From Candidatus Stackebrandtia excrementipullorum (GTDB taxonomy: Bacteria > Actinomycetota > Actinomycetes > Mycobacteriales > Micromonosporaceae), in the NCBI GenBank assembly GCA_019113825.1, contig DXGR01000029.1:1-38697 (forward strand): a stretch of 38,697 nucleotides of DNA, in the 5' to 3' direction. The translations under genes were made by a program, and so were the position numbers. Of this stretch, positions 1-7,659 are shown one piece after another (within the stretch, counting starts at the first letter, position 1; each line of letters starts with the position of its first letter). The notes under the pieces are model-generated. The model was not told the origin of the DNA and made no database searches. It saw only the letters and a list, made by a program, of their open reading frames with translations.

Positions 1-585
1 CGGGCAGCAGTAGAGGTCCAGCATTTCGGCGACCTCGACGGCGTCGCGCGCCGACGGGCGGGCTCGCATCCGCCACGTAGTGATCGATTCGCTGGTTCTT
101 AGGTCCGGCATCAGGGAGGGCAGCCCGTCGGAGCAGTACTGGCTCGGATCCAAGTGGGGCACGAGGCCCAGCATCCAGGCGAGCGCGTACAGGGCTTCCA
201 ACTGTTCGGAGTATCGCTGTGGGTCGCCGTTGCCGGTGGCGATGAACTGCCATTCGTCTCGGGTGAGTTCCTCCAGAACCCGGGCGTCGAGAAGCCAACG
301 CATCGCCATCTGGGGAGGCATGTCAAAAACCCGCGCCTGGACGATGTTCAAAATCGCGGCGCGGGCTTCGATGTCGGGTTGGGCTCGCAAGGCCACCCGG
401 TCGTCCACCTTGAAAATCGGAGGCAGATAATCGGGCCGCACGGAAACACCGAGTTGTGAGAGGTTTTCACAGGTGCGGGCGCGTACTTGGCGGGGGTCAA
501 ACAGCAGCGGCGTCACAGTGGCCTCGCCTATCGGTCGCGTGGCTAACAAATTCAACTCCCACCCGATCTCCAACGTAACCGTCAT
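1..585 (-). CDS. DUF4272 domain protein, C-terminus outside window
   Basis: The reading frame is open from an ATG at 585 down to base 1, giving 195 residues with no stop, so the gene continues off the left edge. It resembles DUF4272 proteins: an early R-x-R-T-x-E-N-L-x-x-L-G-V segment, then a LPP...VALR...R motif, a helix containing ARAAILNIVQARV, a LTRDEWQFIA segment and the hallmark EALYALAWMLGLV helix. The family has no established biochemical function. It lies 60 bp after deoA on the same strand and may be read through from it. No strong ribosome binding site precedes the ATG, and a GTG directly before it (588) is an alternative start. Family assignment rests on remembered family motifs. 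Confidence 0.8.
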   Translation of the reverse strand, partial: MTVTLEIGWELNLLATRPIGEATVTPLLFDPRQVRARTCENLSQLGVSVRPDYLPPIFKVDDRVALRAQPDIEARAAILNIVQARVFDMPPQMAMRWLLDARVLEELTRDEWQFIATGNGDPQRYSEQLEALYALAWMLGLVPHLDPSQYCSDGLPSLMPDLRTSESITTWRMRARPSARDAVEVAEMLDLYCCP

Positions 586-645
586 CACAAGAAAAGGCCA
601 GCAAACGAGGGTCACGTTATGGAAAAGCTGTAGAACCCTTATGCC

Positions 646-1917
646 TCAATCGATCCGTTCCATAATCAAATGGCGCTTATCGAACGAATTTCCTATTTCG
701 ACGGCATCTGTGAGCTTTTCACGCGCCACCGCGAACCGCGACGTATCGTCGGCGTGCAGACGCAGCAACGGCTGTCCGGCACGTACCGTTTCACCCACGG
801 TCGCAACGATTTCCACGCCTGCGCCCGCGGACACGGCTTCACCCTGGCGGGCACGACCGGCTCCCAGGCGCCACGCGGCGACACCGACCGCGTATGCGTC
901 CATACTCGTCACCACACCGTCGCGGTCGGCGAGGACCTCGTCGGTCTCCGGCGCCCGCGGCAACGCGGCATCGGGGTCGCCTCCCTGAGCGGTGACCATG
1001 GCCCGCCAGGCGTCCATCGCTCGCCCGTCGGCCAACGCCGCGGCCGGGTCGGCGTCGGGCATTCCGGCCAATGCGAGCATCTCGGCGGCCAATGCGACCG
1101 TCAGTTCCACCACATCGGATGGCCCGCCCCCGGCCAGGACCTCCACGGACTCGGCCACCTCCAGGGCGTTGCCGGCGGTGCGTCCCAACGGCGTGGACAT
1201 GTCCGTCAGGAGTGCGGTGCACCGGACCCCGTGCGAGTTCCCCAACCGCACCATCGTCTCGGCGAGTCGACGCGCCGACCGAAGATCCTTCATGAACGCT
1301 CCGGAACCGACCTTGACGTCCAGGACCAGGCCCTGTGTCCCCTCCGCGATCTTCTTGCTCATGATCGACGAGGCGATCAACGGTATGGCCTCCACGGTTC
1401 CCGTGACATCGCGCAGCGCGTACAGGCGCCGGTCGGCCGGTGCGAGGCGTTCGCTGGCCGCGCACACGACTGCGCCCGGGTTTGCGAGATGGTCGATGAA
1501 CTCGTCCACGGTCAGGTTCGTGCGGAAGCCGGGGATCGTCTCGAGCTTGTCGAGGGTGCCTCCGGTGTGTCCCAGCCCACGGCCGGACAGCTGCGGCACC
1601 GCGACACCGAACGACGCCACCAACGGCGCCAGCGGCAACGTGATCTTGTCGCCCACACCACCGGTGGAATGCTTGTCGACCGTCGGTTTACCGACCCTGC
1701 CCAGGTCCAGCCGGTCACCCGAGTCGATCATCGCGGCCGTCCAGTCGCTGATCTCACGGTCGTCGGCGCCGTTCAGCAGGATCGCCATCGCCAACGCCGA
1801 CATCTGTTCGTCGGCCACCTCACCTCTGGTGTAGGCGTCGATAACCCAGCGGATCTGCTCGGTCGACAACCGACCCCGATCGCGTTTGGTCCGTATGACC
1901 TCTACCGCACTGAACAC
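646..1917 (-). CDS. deoA: Thymidine / pyrimidine-nucleoside phosphorylase
   Basis: Cytosolic enzyme that cleaves thymidine or deoxyuridine with phosphate to the free base and 2-deoxyribose-1-phosphate. The 423-residue protein has the usual family length. It carries the KHSTGGVGDK phosphate-loop motif near residue 82, the family signature SGRGLGHTGGTLDKLE near 110, the ASSIMSKKIAEG segment that contacts the base, and the C-terminal domain with GVGAGVEI-like turns. The start is GTG at 1917, preceded by GAGGAGG about 5 nt upstream. In many actinobacteria this gene directly follows cytidine deaminase in the nucleoside transporter operon. Here it is on the same strand but separated from cdd by the plus-strand cluster at 2068-9440, so it must now use a promoter in the 150-bp gap shared with that cluster. 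Confidence 0.95.
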   Translation of the reverse strand: MFSAVEVIRTKRDRGRLSTEQIRWVIDAYTRGEVADEQMSALAMAILLNGADDREISDWTAAMIDSGDRLDLGRVGKPTVDKHSTGGVGDKITLPLAPLVASFGVAVPQLSGRGLGHTGGTLDKLETIPGFRTNLTVDEFIDHLANPGAVVCAASERLAPADRRLYALRDVTGTVEAIPLIASSIMSKKIAEGTQGLVLDVKVGSGAFMKDLRSARRLAETMVRLGNSHGVRCTALLTDMSTPLGRTAGNALEVAESVEVLAGGGPSDVVELTVALAAEMLALAGMPDADPAAALADGRAMDAWRAMVTAQGGDPDAALPRAPETDEVLADRDGVVTSMDAYAVGVAAWRLGAGRARQGEAVSAGAGVEIVATVGETVRAGQPLLRLHADDTSRFAVAREKLTDAVEIGNSFDKRHLIMERID

Positions 1918-2067
1918 CGTTCCTCCTCATGTTTGCCGCATGATCGTACGGCCCAGCCGACCACATGATCACCGGTGTACCTGTTCGGCCGCGTGAGGCC
2001 GAAAAACGTCGCCCGGTGGTGCTACAAAGATGACGATCCTCCATACCCATCCGAAAAGGACCGCGCC

Positions 2068-3105
2068 ATGAACACCGAGCACCTCACCGATTACGCGGGG
2101 CTCCCCGTTGTGGACTTTCCGTTCTCGAATGCTGTGGAAGGTCCCCGGCCGCAGACGTGGGAAGACGAAGCCCGGCACGAACAAGAGGGCGCGGCCGCCC
2201 TGGACCGGGCGAAAGAGGCACCCGCGTCCGTCGCGTGGCGGCTGCGTTCGGTCGAGGATGCCGCGGACTTCCCCTCATATGTCGAACGGTTCGTTCGTGA
2301 GGTCGACACGAGGGCCGTCACGGCTCTGGTCGTCGGCGACTGGGGTCTCCACCACGACGTTGAGGTCTCGTTCGCGGCCGCTCGCGACGCCCTCATCGCC
2401 CACGTTGCGGCGTTCCCGGCATTGCGGTCGATGTTCCTGGGGGATGTCACCTACGAAGAGTGCGAGATCTCGTGGCTTGAACAATGTGACATGGCTCCAC
2501 TGTTGGCCGCGTACCCGAACCTGGTCGCGCTGACGACCCGCGGAGTCGACGGGATCATCGGAAAGCCGGGCCTGGCGTTGCACGTCCCCGAACACACCGG
2601 GCTACGGTCGCTGACGGTCCAAACCGGGGGGCTACCCGGGCGGGTCACCCGTGAGATCGTCTCGTCGGGGTTGCCGAATCTGGAACGACTCGAACTGTGG
2701 CTCGGTCAGGAGGAATACGGTGGCGACACCACTATCGACGACCTGCGCCCGGTGTTGTCCGGTGACGCGTTCGGGGGTCTGGTTCACCTCGGTCTGCGGA
2801 ACGCCGAAAACACCGGAGACCTGTTGAAGGCACTGGTCGAATCGTCCCTCCTGCCGCGACTGCGTTCGGTGGACCTGTCCATGGGGACGCTGCGAGGCAG
2901 GGACGTCGAGCTTCTTCTGACCTCGATACCGAAGCTCGCGCACCTCGACGATCTCAACTTCGAGCATCACTATCTGACCAAGGCCGAAACGGAACGGGTA
3001 CAGGCCGCGTTCGACGCCGCAGGAGTGTCGATCGACCTGTCCGAACCGCAGGAAGCCGTGGAGTACGACGGAACAGCCCACTTCTATCCTGCCGTCGGGG
3101 AATAG
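2068..3105 (+). CDS. STM4015 family leucine-rich repeat protein, copy 1
   Basis: 345 residues from ATG 2068, chosen because AAAAGGA lies 7 nt upstream; the frame is open further upstream but without family similarity. The N-terminus carries HLTDYAGLPVVDFP, a motif shared with copy 2. A linker with RAKEAPASVAWRL follows, then an alpha/beta section with VVGDWG, a YEECEISWLEQCDM segment, and degenerate leucine-rich repeats (LPNLERLELWLG, LVHLGLRNAEN, LRSVDLSMGTL, LAHLDDLNFEHHYL). The C-terminal tail is acidic and ends YPAVGE. No signal peptide or membrane segment is seen. The family has no known function; it is known as a constant partner of the STM4014-STM4011 genes. First gene of the operon; it may be a scaffold or the protein acted on by the radical SAM enzymes (inference). 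Confidence 0.88.
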   Translation: MNTEHLTDYAGLPVVDFPFSNAVEGPRPQTWEDEARHEQEGAAALDRAKEAPASVAWRLRSVEDAADFPSYVERFVREVDTRAVTALVVGDWGLHHDVEVSFAAARDALIAHVAAFPALRSMFLGDVTYEECEISWLEQCDMAPLLAAYPNLVALTTRGVDGIIGKPGLALHVPEHTGLRSLTVQTGGLPGRVTREIVSSGLPNLERLELWLGQEEYGGDTTIDDLRPVLSGDAFGGLVHLGLRNAENTGDLLKALVESSLLPRLRSVDLSMGTLRGRDVELLLTSIPKLAHLDDLNFEHHYLTKAETERVQAAFDAAGVSIDLSEPQEAVEYDGTAHFYPAVGE

Positions 3106-3140
3106 TCGACCACCCGTTAACACCGTTGAAAAGAGGAACG

Positions 3141-4196
3141 ATGATCAGGAGCCATCTCACCGAGTTCGCAGGACTTCCCGTGTTGGACTTTCCGTCCACG
3201 GGGGCCGAGGCGGAGTTCATGCGGCAGGCGAAACGGGCCGGCCGGGAGGATTCCGCGGCAGCGGATCGGGCGGAGGAGACGGCGCGACTCGACTCCGCGA
3301 AACAGGCACCGGCGACCGTCGCGTGGCGTCTGCGGCTGGTCGCCGACGACGAAGAGGAGTTCGGCGACTACTTCGCCCGGTTCGTCCGTGAGGTCGACAC
3401 CACGGCGATCACGGCTCTGGTCTTCGGTGACTGGGGGCTGTACGACGGACCCGATCCGACGGCCGAGACCGTCCGCGACCCTCTCATCGCACAAGCCGAC
3501 TCCTTTGGGGCGTTGCGGTCGCTGTTCATCGGCGACATCATCTATGAGGAGTGCGAGATCTCGTGGATCAACCAGTGCGACATGGGGCCGTTGTTGGCCG
3601 CCTTTCCGCATCTTGAGGAACTGACCACGCGGGGTGTGGGCGACACCTACAGCAGCGACGCCCTATTGGCCATGCAGATCGGTGAGCACACGGCACTACG
3701 GTCGTTGACCGTTCAAAGTGGGGGCCTTCCGGGTCGAGTGGTCCGAGAGATCGCGTCGGCGAAACTGCCGAACCTGGAACGGCTCGAACTGTGGTTCGGA
3801 GTCGATTCCTACGGTGGCGACGCCACACCCGACGATCTGGCTCCCGTTCTGACCGGGGAATCCGTTCCGAAACTCACGCACCTGGGTCTGCGCAACGCCG
3901 CCGACACCACCGTATGGTTGAAGGCCTTGACCACCGCCGCCGTGCTGCCGCGCCTGGTTTCGGTGGACCTGTCCATGGGGACGCTGAACGGCGACGACGT
4001 CGACCCGCTCGTGTCGGCGCTTCCTCAGCTTGCGCACCTCGACACGCTCGACCTTCACCACCACTATCTGACCGAGGACGAGGTGACACGGGTGCGCACG
4101 GCATTCGCGGCCGAAGGCGTCTCCGTCGATCTGTCCGACGCGCGGGAGCCGAACGACCCGGACGACCCGACACCGTATCCGGCCGTTTCCGAGTAA
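3141..4196 (+). CDS. STM4015 family leucine-rich repeat protein, copy 2
   Basis: 351 residues from ATG 3141, preceded by AAAGAGGA at a spacing of 3-4 nt; a TTG at 3126 in the same frame is a less likely start. It is a tandem duplicate of the preceding gene, similar along its whole length: HLTEFAGLPVLDFP at the N-terminus, KQAPATVAWRL, VFGDWGLYDGP, IYEECEISWINQCDMGPLLAAFPHLEELTTRGV, then the same series of leucine-rich repeats with DLSMGTLNGDDV and LAHLDTLDLHHHYL. The tail is a Pro/Asp-rich linker ending YPAVSE. The strong conservation of both ends around a diverging middle suggests the head and tail are recognised by partner proteins. Cytosolic; function unknown. 35 nt separate it from copy 1 and 24 nt from the small ORF that follows. 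Confidence 0.88.
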   Translation: MIRSHLTEFAGLPVLDFPSTGAEAEFMRQAKRAGREDSAAADRAEETARLDSAKQAPATVAWRLRLVADDEEEFGDYFARFVREVDTTAITALVFGDWGLYDGPDPTAETVRDPLIAQADSFGALRSLFIGDIIYEECEISWINQCDMGPLLAAFPHLEELTTRGVGDTYSSDALLAMQIGEHTALRSLTVQSGGLPGRVVREIASAKLPNLERLELWFGVDSYGGDATPDDLAPVLTGESVPKLTHLGLRNAADTTVWLKALTTAAVLPRLVSVDLSMGTLNGDDVDPLVSALPQLAHLDTLDLHHHYLTEDEVTRVRTAFAAEGVSVDLSDAREPNDPDDPTPYPAVSE

Positions 4197-4220
4197 CGGC
4201 ACCAACGAACAGGAGGATCG

Positions 4221-4310
4221 ATGAGCCTCACCGTGTTTCAGGGGCTGTCGGTGTCGGACGGTCCCGTGAACGGACAGTCCGTTTGCGACCGATCGGCGGT
4301 CGGCGGGTGA
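4221..4310 (+). CDS. 29-residue ORF with STM4015-like N-terminal motif
   Basis: An ATG at 4221 is preceded by CAGGAGG at 4 nt spacing, the strongest ribosome binding site in the operon. The ORF runs 29 codons to a TGA that overlaps the GTG start of the next gene (GTGA, 4307-4310), so translation of the two is probably coupled. The peptide begins MSLTVFQGLSVSDGP. This matches the LTxFxGLxVxD motif that opens both STM4015 proteins upstream, and it ends AVGG where they end AVGE/AVSE. It has one cysteine (residue 22). It may be a true small peptide or a leader for the ATP-grasp gene. Equally it may be the remnant of a third STM4015 copy that lost its repeat core. Its position fits exactly where a third tandem copy would lie. 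Confidence 0.55.
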   Translation: MSLTVFQGLSVSDGPVNGQSVCDRSAVGG

Positions 4311-5452
4311 CGGCGGCGGCGACCGGCGGACGACCGGTGGTCGTGTGTGTTCCCACGAACCGGCGACTCGCCCTGTTCACCGCAGCCGTCCGACGGTCCG
4401 GACGGCCGGACCCGGTCGTGGTTCCGTGGAGCGCGTTGGCCGACGGTACGGCCGTGTCCCTACCCGACGACGCATGGGTCAGGGTGGACGCACCGGGCGA
4501 GGACGTGGAGACCGCACGGTTGCTGCGTGGTTGGTCCGCCGCACCCGACCTGTACCGGGTCGAAGGTGCCGCCGATCAACACCGGGGTTTCGTCAAGGCT
4601 CTCGACCGCCTCGGTGACCTGGTGGCGGCGACTCCCGGAGCCGGGCTCGTTCAACGGTTGGACGATCTGGTCGACATGTGCGACAAGCGGCGCTGCCATG
4701 CACGGTTGGCGGCCGCCGACGTCCCGGTCCCGCAGGCTCTTCCGGGGCCGATCACCGGCTACCGGCAGCTGCGACGTTTCATGAGCGAACACCGCATGCC
4801 GCGGGTCTTCGTCAAACCGGTTCACGGCTCGTCGGCTTCGGGCGTGATCGCGTTGGCGACCGCCTCCGGTGGACGTCTGAAGGCGGTGACGTCGGTGAAC
4901 CTGGTGCGTGACGACGACGGTTCGGTACGGCTGTACAACTCACTGCGGTTGCGCACGTACACGACCGAAGCCGATGTGGCCGCCGTCGTCGACACGTTGG
5001 CCCCGGAGGGGCTGCACGTGGAACGGTGGATACCGAAAGCAGGTTTCGATGATCACGTCGTCGATCTGCGAGTCCTCGTGGTGGCCGGTCGCGCGACGCA
5101 CGTCGTGGTACGGGCGTCACGGTCACCACTGACCAATCTCCACCTCGGGAACGCTCGCGGCGACGTCGACGCTCTACGCGACAGCGTCGGCGACCGCGCC
5201 TGGCGGTCGGCCCTGGACACCGCAGAACAAGCCGCCGCGGTGTTCGGCTCCACTCTGCATGCCGGCGTCGACCTGCTGGTGTCACCGGGATGGCGGCGGT
5301 TCACCGTCGGTGAGGTCAACGCGTTCGGTGACCTGCTTCCTCGCGTGTTCCACCACGGCCGGGACACCTACGACGAACAGCTGCATGCTCTGTCCACCGG
5401 CGGATTCACGCCCCACTCCCCGTCTCCTCGATCTGTTTTGGAACCACGATGA
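4307..5452 (+). CDS. STM4014 family ATP-grasp protein
   Basis: 381 residues from GTG 4307. The frame is open further upstream, but family similarity (RPVVVCVPTNRRLALFTAAVRR) begins just after this codon and it overlaps the TGA of the 29-codon ORF. It has an N-terminal Rossmann-like part, a middle section with HARLAAADVPVPQAL, the ATP-grasp lysine in VFVKPVHGSSASG (K170), the DHVVDLRVLVVAG strand and a C-terminal metal-binding segment GEVNAFGDLLPRV near residue 340. ATP-grasp enzymes join a carboxylate to an amine or thiol through an acyl phosphate. The substrate here is unknown; a peptide or small-molecule ligation within the STM40xx pathway is inference. Its stop overlaps the next start (ATGA at 5449). 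Confidence 0.9.
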   Translation: MTAAATGGRPVVVCVPTNRRLALFTAAVRRSGRPDPVVVPWSALADGTAVSLPDDAWVRVDAPGEDVETARLLRGWSAAPDLYRVEGAADQHRGFVKALDRLGDLVAATPGAGLVQRLDDLVDMCDKRRCHARLAAADVPVPQALPGPITGYRQLRRFMSEHRMPRVFVKPVHGSSASGVIALATASGGRLKAVTSVNLVRDDDGSVRLYNSLRLRTYTTEADVAAVVDTLAPEGLHVERWIPKAGFDDHVVDLRVLVVAGRATHVVVRASRSPLTNLHLGNARGDVDALRDSVGDRAWRSALDTAEQAAAVFGSTLHAGVDLLVSPGWRRFTVGEVNAFGDLLPRVFHHGRDTYDEQLHALSTGGFTPHSPSPRSVLEPR

Positions 5453-6321
5453 ACACCGAACACGTTGTCGCGGGCACCACCCCGGACATGAACGACGTGG
5501 TGGGCACCCACGACATTCTGTTGCTCACTCTGGACACGCTGCGTTACGACGTCGCGGTCGAGCTCGCTGCGGCGGGTCGTACCCCTCACCTGGCGCGACT
5601 GCTCCCCGACGGCGGTTGGGAGAGGCGGCACGCGCCGGGTAGCTTCACCTACGCGTCGCACCTGGCGATGCTGGCCGGGTTTCTTCCCACGCCGGCGTCA
5701 CCCGGCCCTCACCCGCGCCTTTTCGCGGCCGCCTTCCCCGGGAGTGTCTCCACGTTCGACCGCACGTGGACGTTCACCGCCGCCGACCTACCTGCGGGCC
5801 TGGCCGAGGCGGGTTACCACACCGCCTGTGTGGGTGGCACAGGGTTCTTCAATCGCCGTTCCGCCCTCGGGTCGGTCCTGCCGAACATGTTCGCCGAAAG
5901 CCACTGGCAGGAGTCGTTCGGTGTCACCGATCCCCACTCGTTCGAGAACCAGGTGGAGTGCGCGGTCGGGATCACGGAGTCGCTTCCGCCGGAGCAGCCG
6001 CTTTTCATGTTGTTGAACGTGTCCGCGCTTCACCAGCCGAACTGGTTTCATCTGCCAGGCGCAACGAGGGACGCCGGTGACACCCGGGACAGTCACGCCG
6101 CCGCGCTGGAGTACGTGGATCGCCATCTGCCCCCGTTGTTGACGGCGATGGCGGCGCGGCGCCGGTGTTTCGTCATCGCGTGTTCCGACCACGGGACCGC
6201 CTACGGGGAGGACGGCCACACCGGGCACCGCATCGGCCACGAGGTCGTCTGGACGATTCCCTATACCCACGCCGTGTTGCCTCACCGGTATCGCGGCGAC
6301 ACCAAGGAGACCAACCGGTGA
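5449..6321 (+). CDS. STM4013 (SEN3800) family sulfatase-like hydrolase
   Basis: 290 residues, ATG at 5449 overlapping the preceding stop. It belongs to the alkaline phosphatase/sulfatase fold. ILLLTLDTLRYD (D29) supplies the first metal ligands. GSFTYASHLAMLAGFLP occupies the position of the sulfatase catalytic loop but lacks the Cys-x-Pro-x-Arg formylglycine motif. CSDHGTAYGEDGHTGHRIGHE supplies the second metal site (Asp-His and Gly-His). Without the formylglycine cysteine, a phosphoesterase or transferase using Ser/Thr is more likely than a true sulfatase; this is inference from the motif. There is no signal peptide, so it is cytosolic, unlike most sulfatases. Its stop overlaps the GTG start of the next gene. 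Confidence 0.9.
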   Translation: MNTEHVVAGTTPDMNDVVGTHDILLLTLDTLRYDVAVELAAAGRTPHLARLLPDGGWERRHAPGSFTYASHLAMLAGFLPTPASPGPHPRLFAAAFPGSVSTFDRTWTFTAADLPAGLAEAGYHTACVGGTGFFNRRSALGSVLPNMFAESHWQESFGVTDPHSFENQVECAVGITESLPPEQPLFMLLNVSALHQPNWFHLPGATRDAGDTRDSHAAALEYVDRHLPPLLTAMAARRRCFVIACSDHGTAYGEDGHTGHRIGHEVVWTIPYTHAVLPHRYRGDTKETNR

Positions 6322-7655
6322 ACGCCTCCACGGAAACCGCCCCGTCCCCCTACCAGTCCTATGTGTATGCATACCCGCACAAGACGGCGTACCGACCGTT
6401 CACACAACGACCGTCTCTGGCCGACATGTGGCGGAACGAGAACGTCGATTCGCTGTCCCTGTACGCCCACATCCCGTTCTGCGAGATGCGGTGCGGGTTC
6501 TGCAACCTGTTCACCCGGTCGACTCCCCCGGCGGAACAGGTCCGCGCCTATCTCGAGGCACTGCGACGAGAGGCCGAGGCGACCGCGTCGTGCCTGCCGC
6601 CGCAGGCGTCGTTCGCTCGCGCGGCCCTCGGTGGAGGGACACCGACCTACTTGACCGCCGACGAACTGGGCGCCGTCTACGACCTACTGGAAAAAACCAT
6701 GGGGGTGGATTTGACGGCCATCCCCATGTCGGTGGAAACCTCACCGGCGACCGCGACCCCGGACCGGTTGGCCGTGCTGGCCGAGCGCGGCGCGACGAGG
6801 ATCAGCATGGGTGTGCAAAGTTTTATCGACTCCGAGGCTCACGCGGCCGGGCGTCCACAGAAGCGGCCGGAGGTGGACCGGGCGTTGAGCGACATCCGCT
6901 CGGAGACTCGCGCCGATCTCAACGTGGACCTCATTTACGGCATCGAACGTCAAACCGCCGACACCTGGCGCTACTCGTTGGACACCGCAGTGTCGTGGCG
7001 GCCGGAGGAGATCTACCTCTATCCGTTGTATGTGCGGCCCTTGACCGGGCTGGGCAGGGGGACCCGCTCGTGGGACGACCACCGCCTGACGTTGTACCGA
7101 CAGGGGCGAGATTACCTGCGCGAGCACGGTTACGAACAGGTGTCGATGCGCATGTTCCGACGCACCGACGCGGCCACCGATGCGGGCCCCGAATACTGCT
7201 GCCAAACCGACGGCATGGTGGGCCTGGGTTGCGGCGCACGGTCCTACACCGGCGGTACGCACTATTCGTTCGACTACGCGGTCGGCATCGGTAAGGTGCG
7301 GGCCATCATCGCCGACTACATCGAGCGTGACGGCGACGACTTCACTCGCGCCGAAGTGGGGTTCGTCCTGGACGACGAGGAGCGCCGCCGACGCCACATT
7401 CTGCAGTCGCTGCTCCGCGTCGAGGGGATGGTCGCGACGGCCTACACGGACCGCTTCGGGTCGGATCCGGTCGTCGACTTCCCGGCCGAGTTCGCCGCGC
7501 TGGCTTCACGCGGCTGGCTGGTCCCCGGCCGCGACGGCCCGGGATGCGAGCTGCTGCAACTGTCCGAGGAAGGTTTGGCGCACTCGGACGCTATCGGCCC
7601 GGGCTGGTTTTCGGCGCGGGTTAACGGGCTCATGGCCGAGTACGAGGCGTGGTGA
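6318..7655 (+). CDS. STM4012 family radical SAM protein (HemN-like)
   Basis: 445 residues from GTG 6318, which overlaps the TGA of the STM4013 gene. The radical SAM CxxxCxxC motif is C55-E-M-R-C59-G-F-C62 within YAHIPFCEMRCGFCNLF. It is followed by a GGGTPTYL motif, VETSPATATPDRL and RISMGVQSF, the pattern of HemN/coproporphyrinogen dehydrogenase relatives. The C-terminal part (residues about 300-445) holds a HemN-like winged region. The HemN likeness should not be read as a haem synthesis role: STM4012 proteins travel with STM4011/4013/4014/4015, and their reaction is not known. It is predicted to bind one 4Fe-4S cluster and cleave S-adenosylmethionine. Four bases separate it from the next gene. 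Confidence 0.92.
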   Translation: MNASTETAPSPYQSYVYAYPHKTAYRPFTQRPSLADMWRNENVDSLSLYAHIPFCEMRCGFCNLFTRSTPPAEQVRAYLEALRREAEATASCLPPQASFARAALGGGTPTYLTADELGAVYDLLEKTMGVDLTAIPMSVETSPATATPDRLAVLAERGATRISMGVQSFIDSEAHAAGRPQKRPEVDRALSDIRSETRADLNVDLIYGIERQTADTWRYSLDTAVSWRPEEIYLYPLYVRPLTGLGRGTRSWDDHRLTLYRQGRDYLREHGYEQVSMRMFRRTDAATDAGPEYCCQTDGMVGLGCGARSYTGGTHYSFDYAVGIGKVRAIIADYIERDGDDFTRAEVGFVLDDEERRRRHILQSLLRVEGMVATAYTDRFGSDPVVDFPAEFAALASRGWLVPGRDGPGCELLQLSEEGLAHSDAIGPGWFSARVNGLMAEYEAW

Positions 7656-7659
7656 CGAC

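Noticed and set aside
670-1968. Long plus-strand frames across deoA
   Set aside because: They lie opposite a clear thymidine phosphorylase with full family motifs; their composition (Arg, His, Gln-rich) is that of antisense GC-rich DNA.
3791-4306. Upstream extension of the ATP-grasp frame over the second LRR gene
   Set aside because: It overlaps a real gene in another frame and has no STM4014 similarity; the GTG at 4307 fits the family start.
5449-6321. Calling the STM4013 protein a true sulfatase
   Set aside because: The Cys-x-Pro-x-Arg motif needed for formylglycine is absent and the protein is not exported.
6318-7655. Naming the STM4012 protein coproporphyrinogen dehydrogenase (hemN/hemW)
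   Set aside because: The likeness is to the shared radical SAM core; the operon context is that of the STM40xx set, not haem synthesis.
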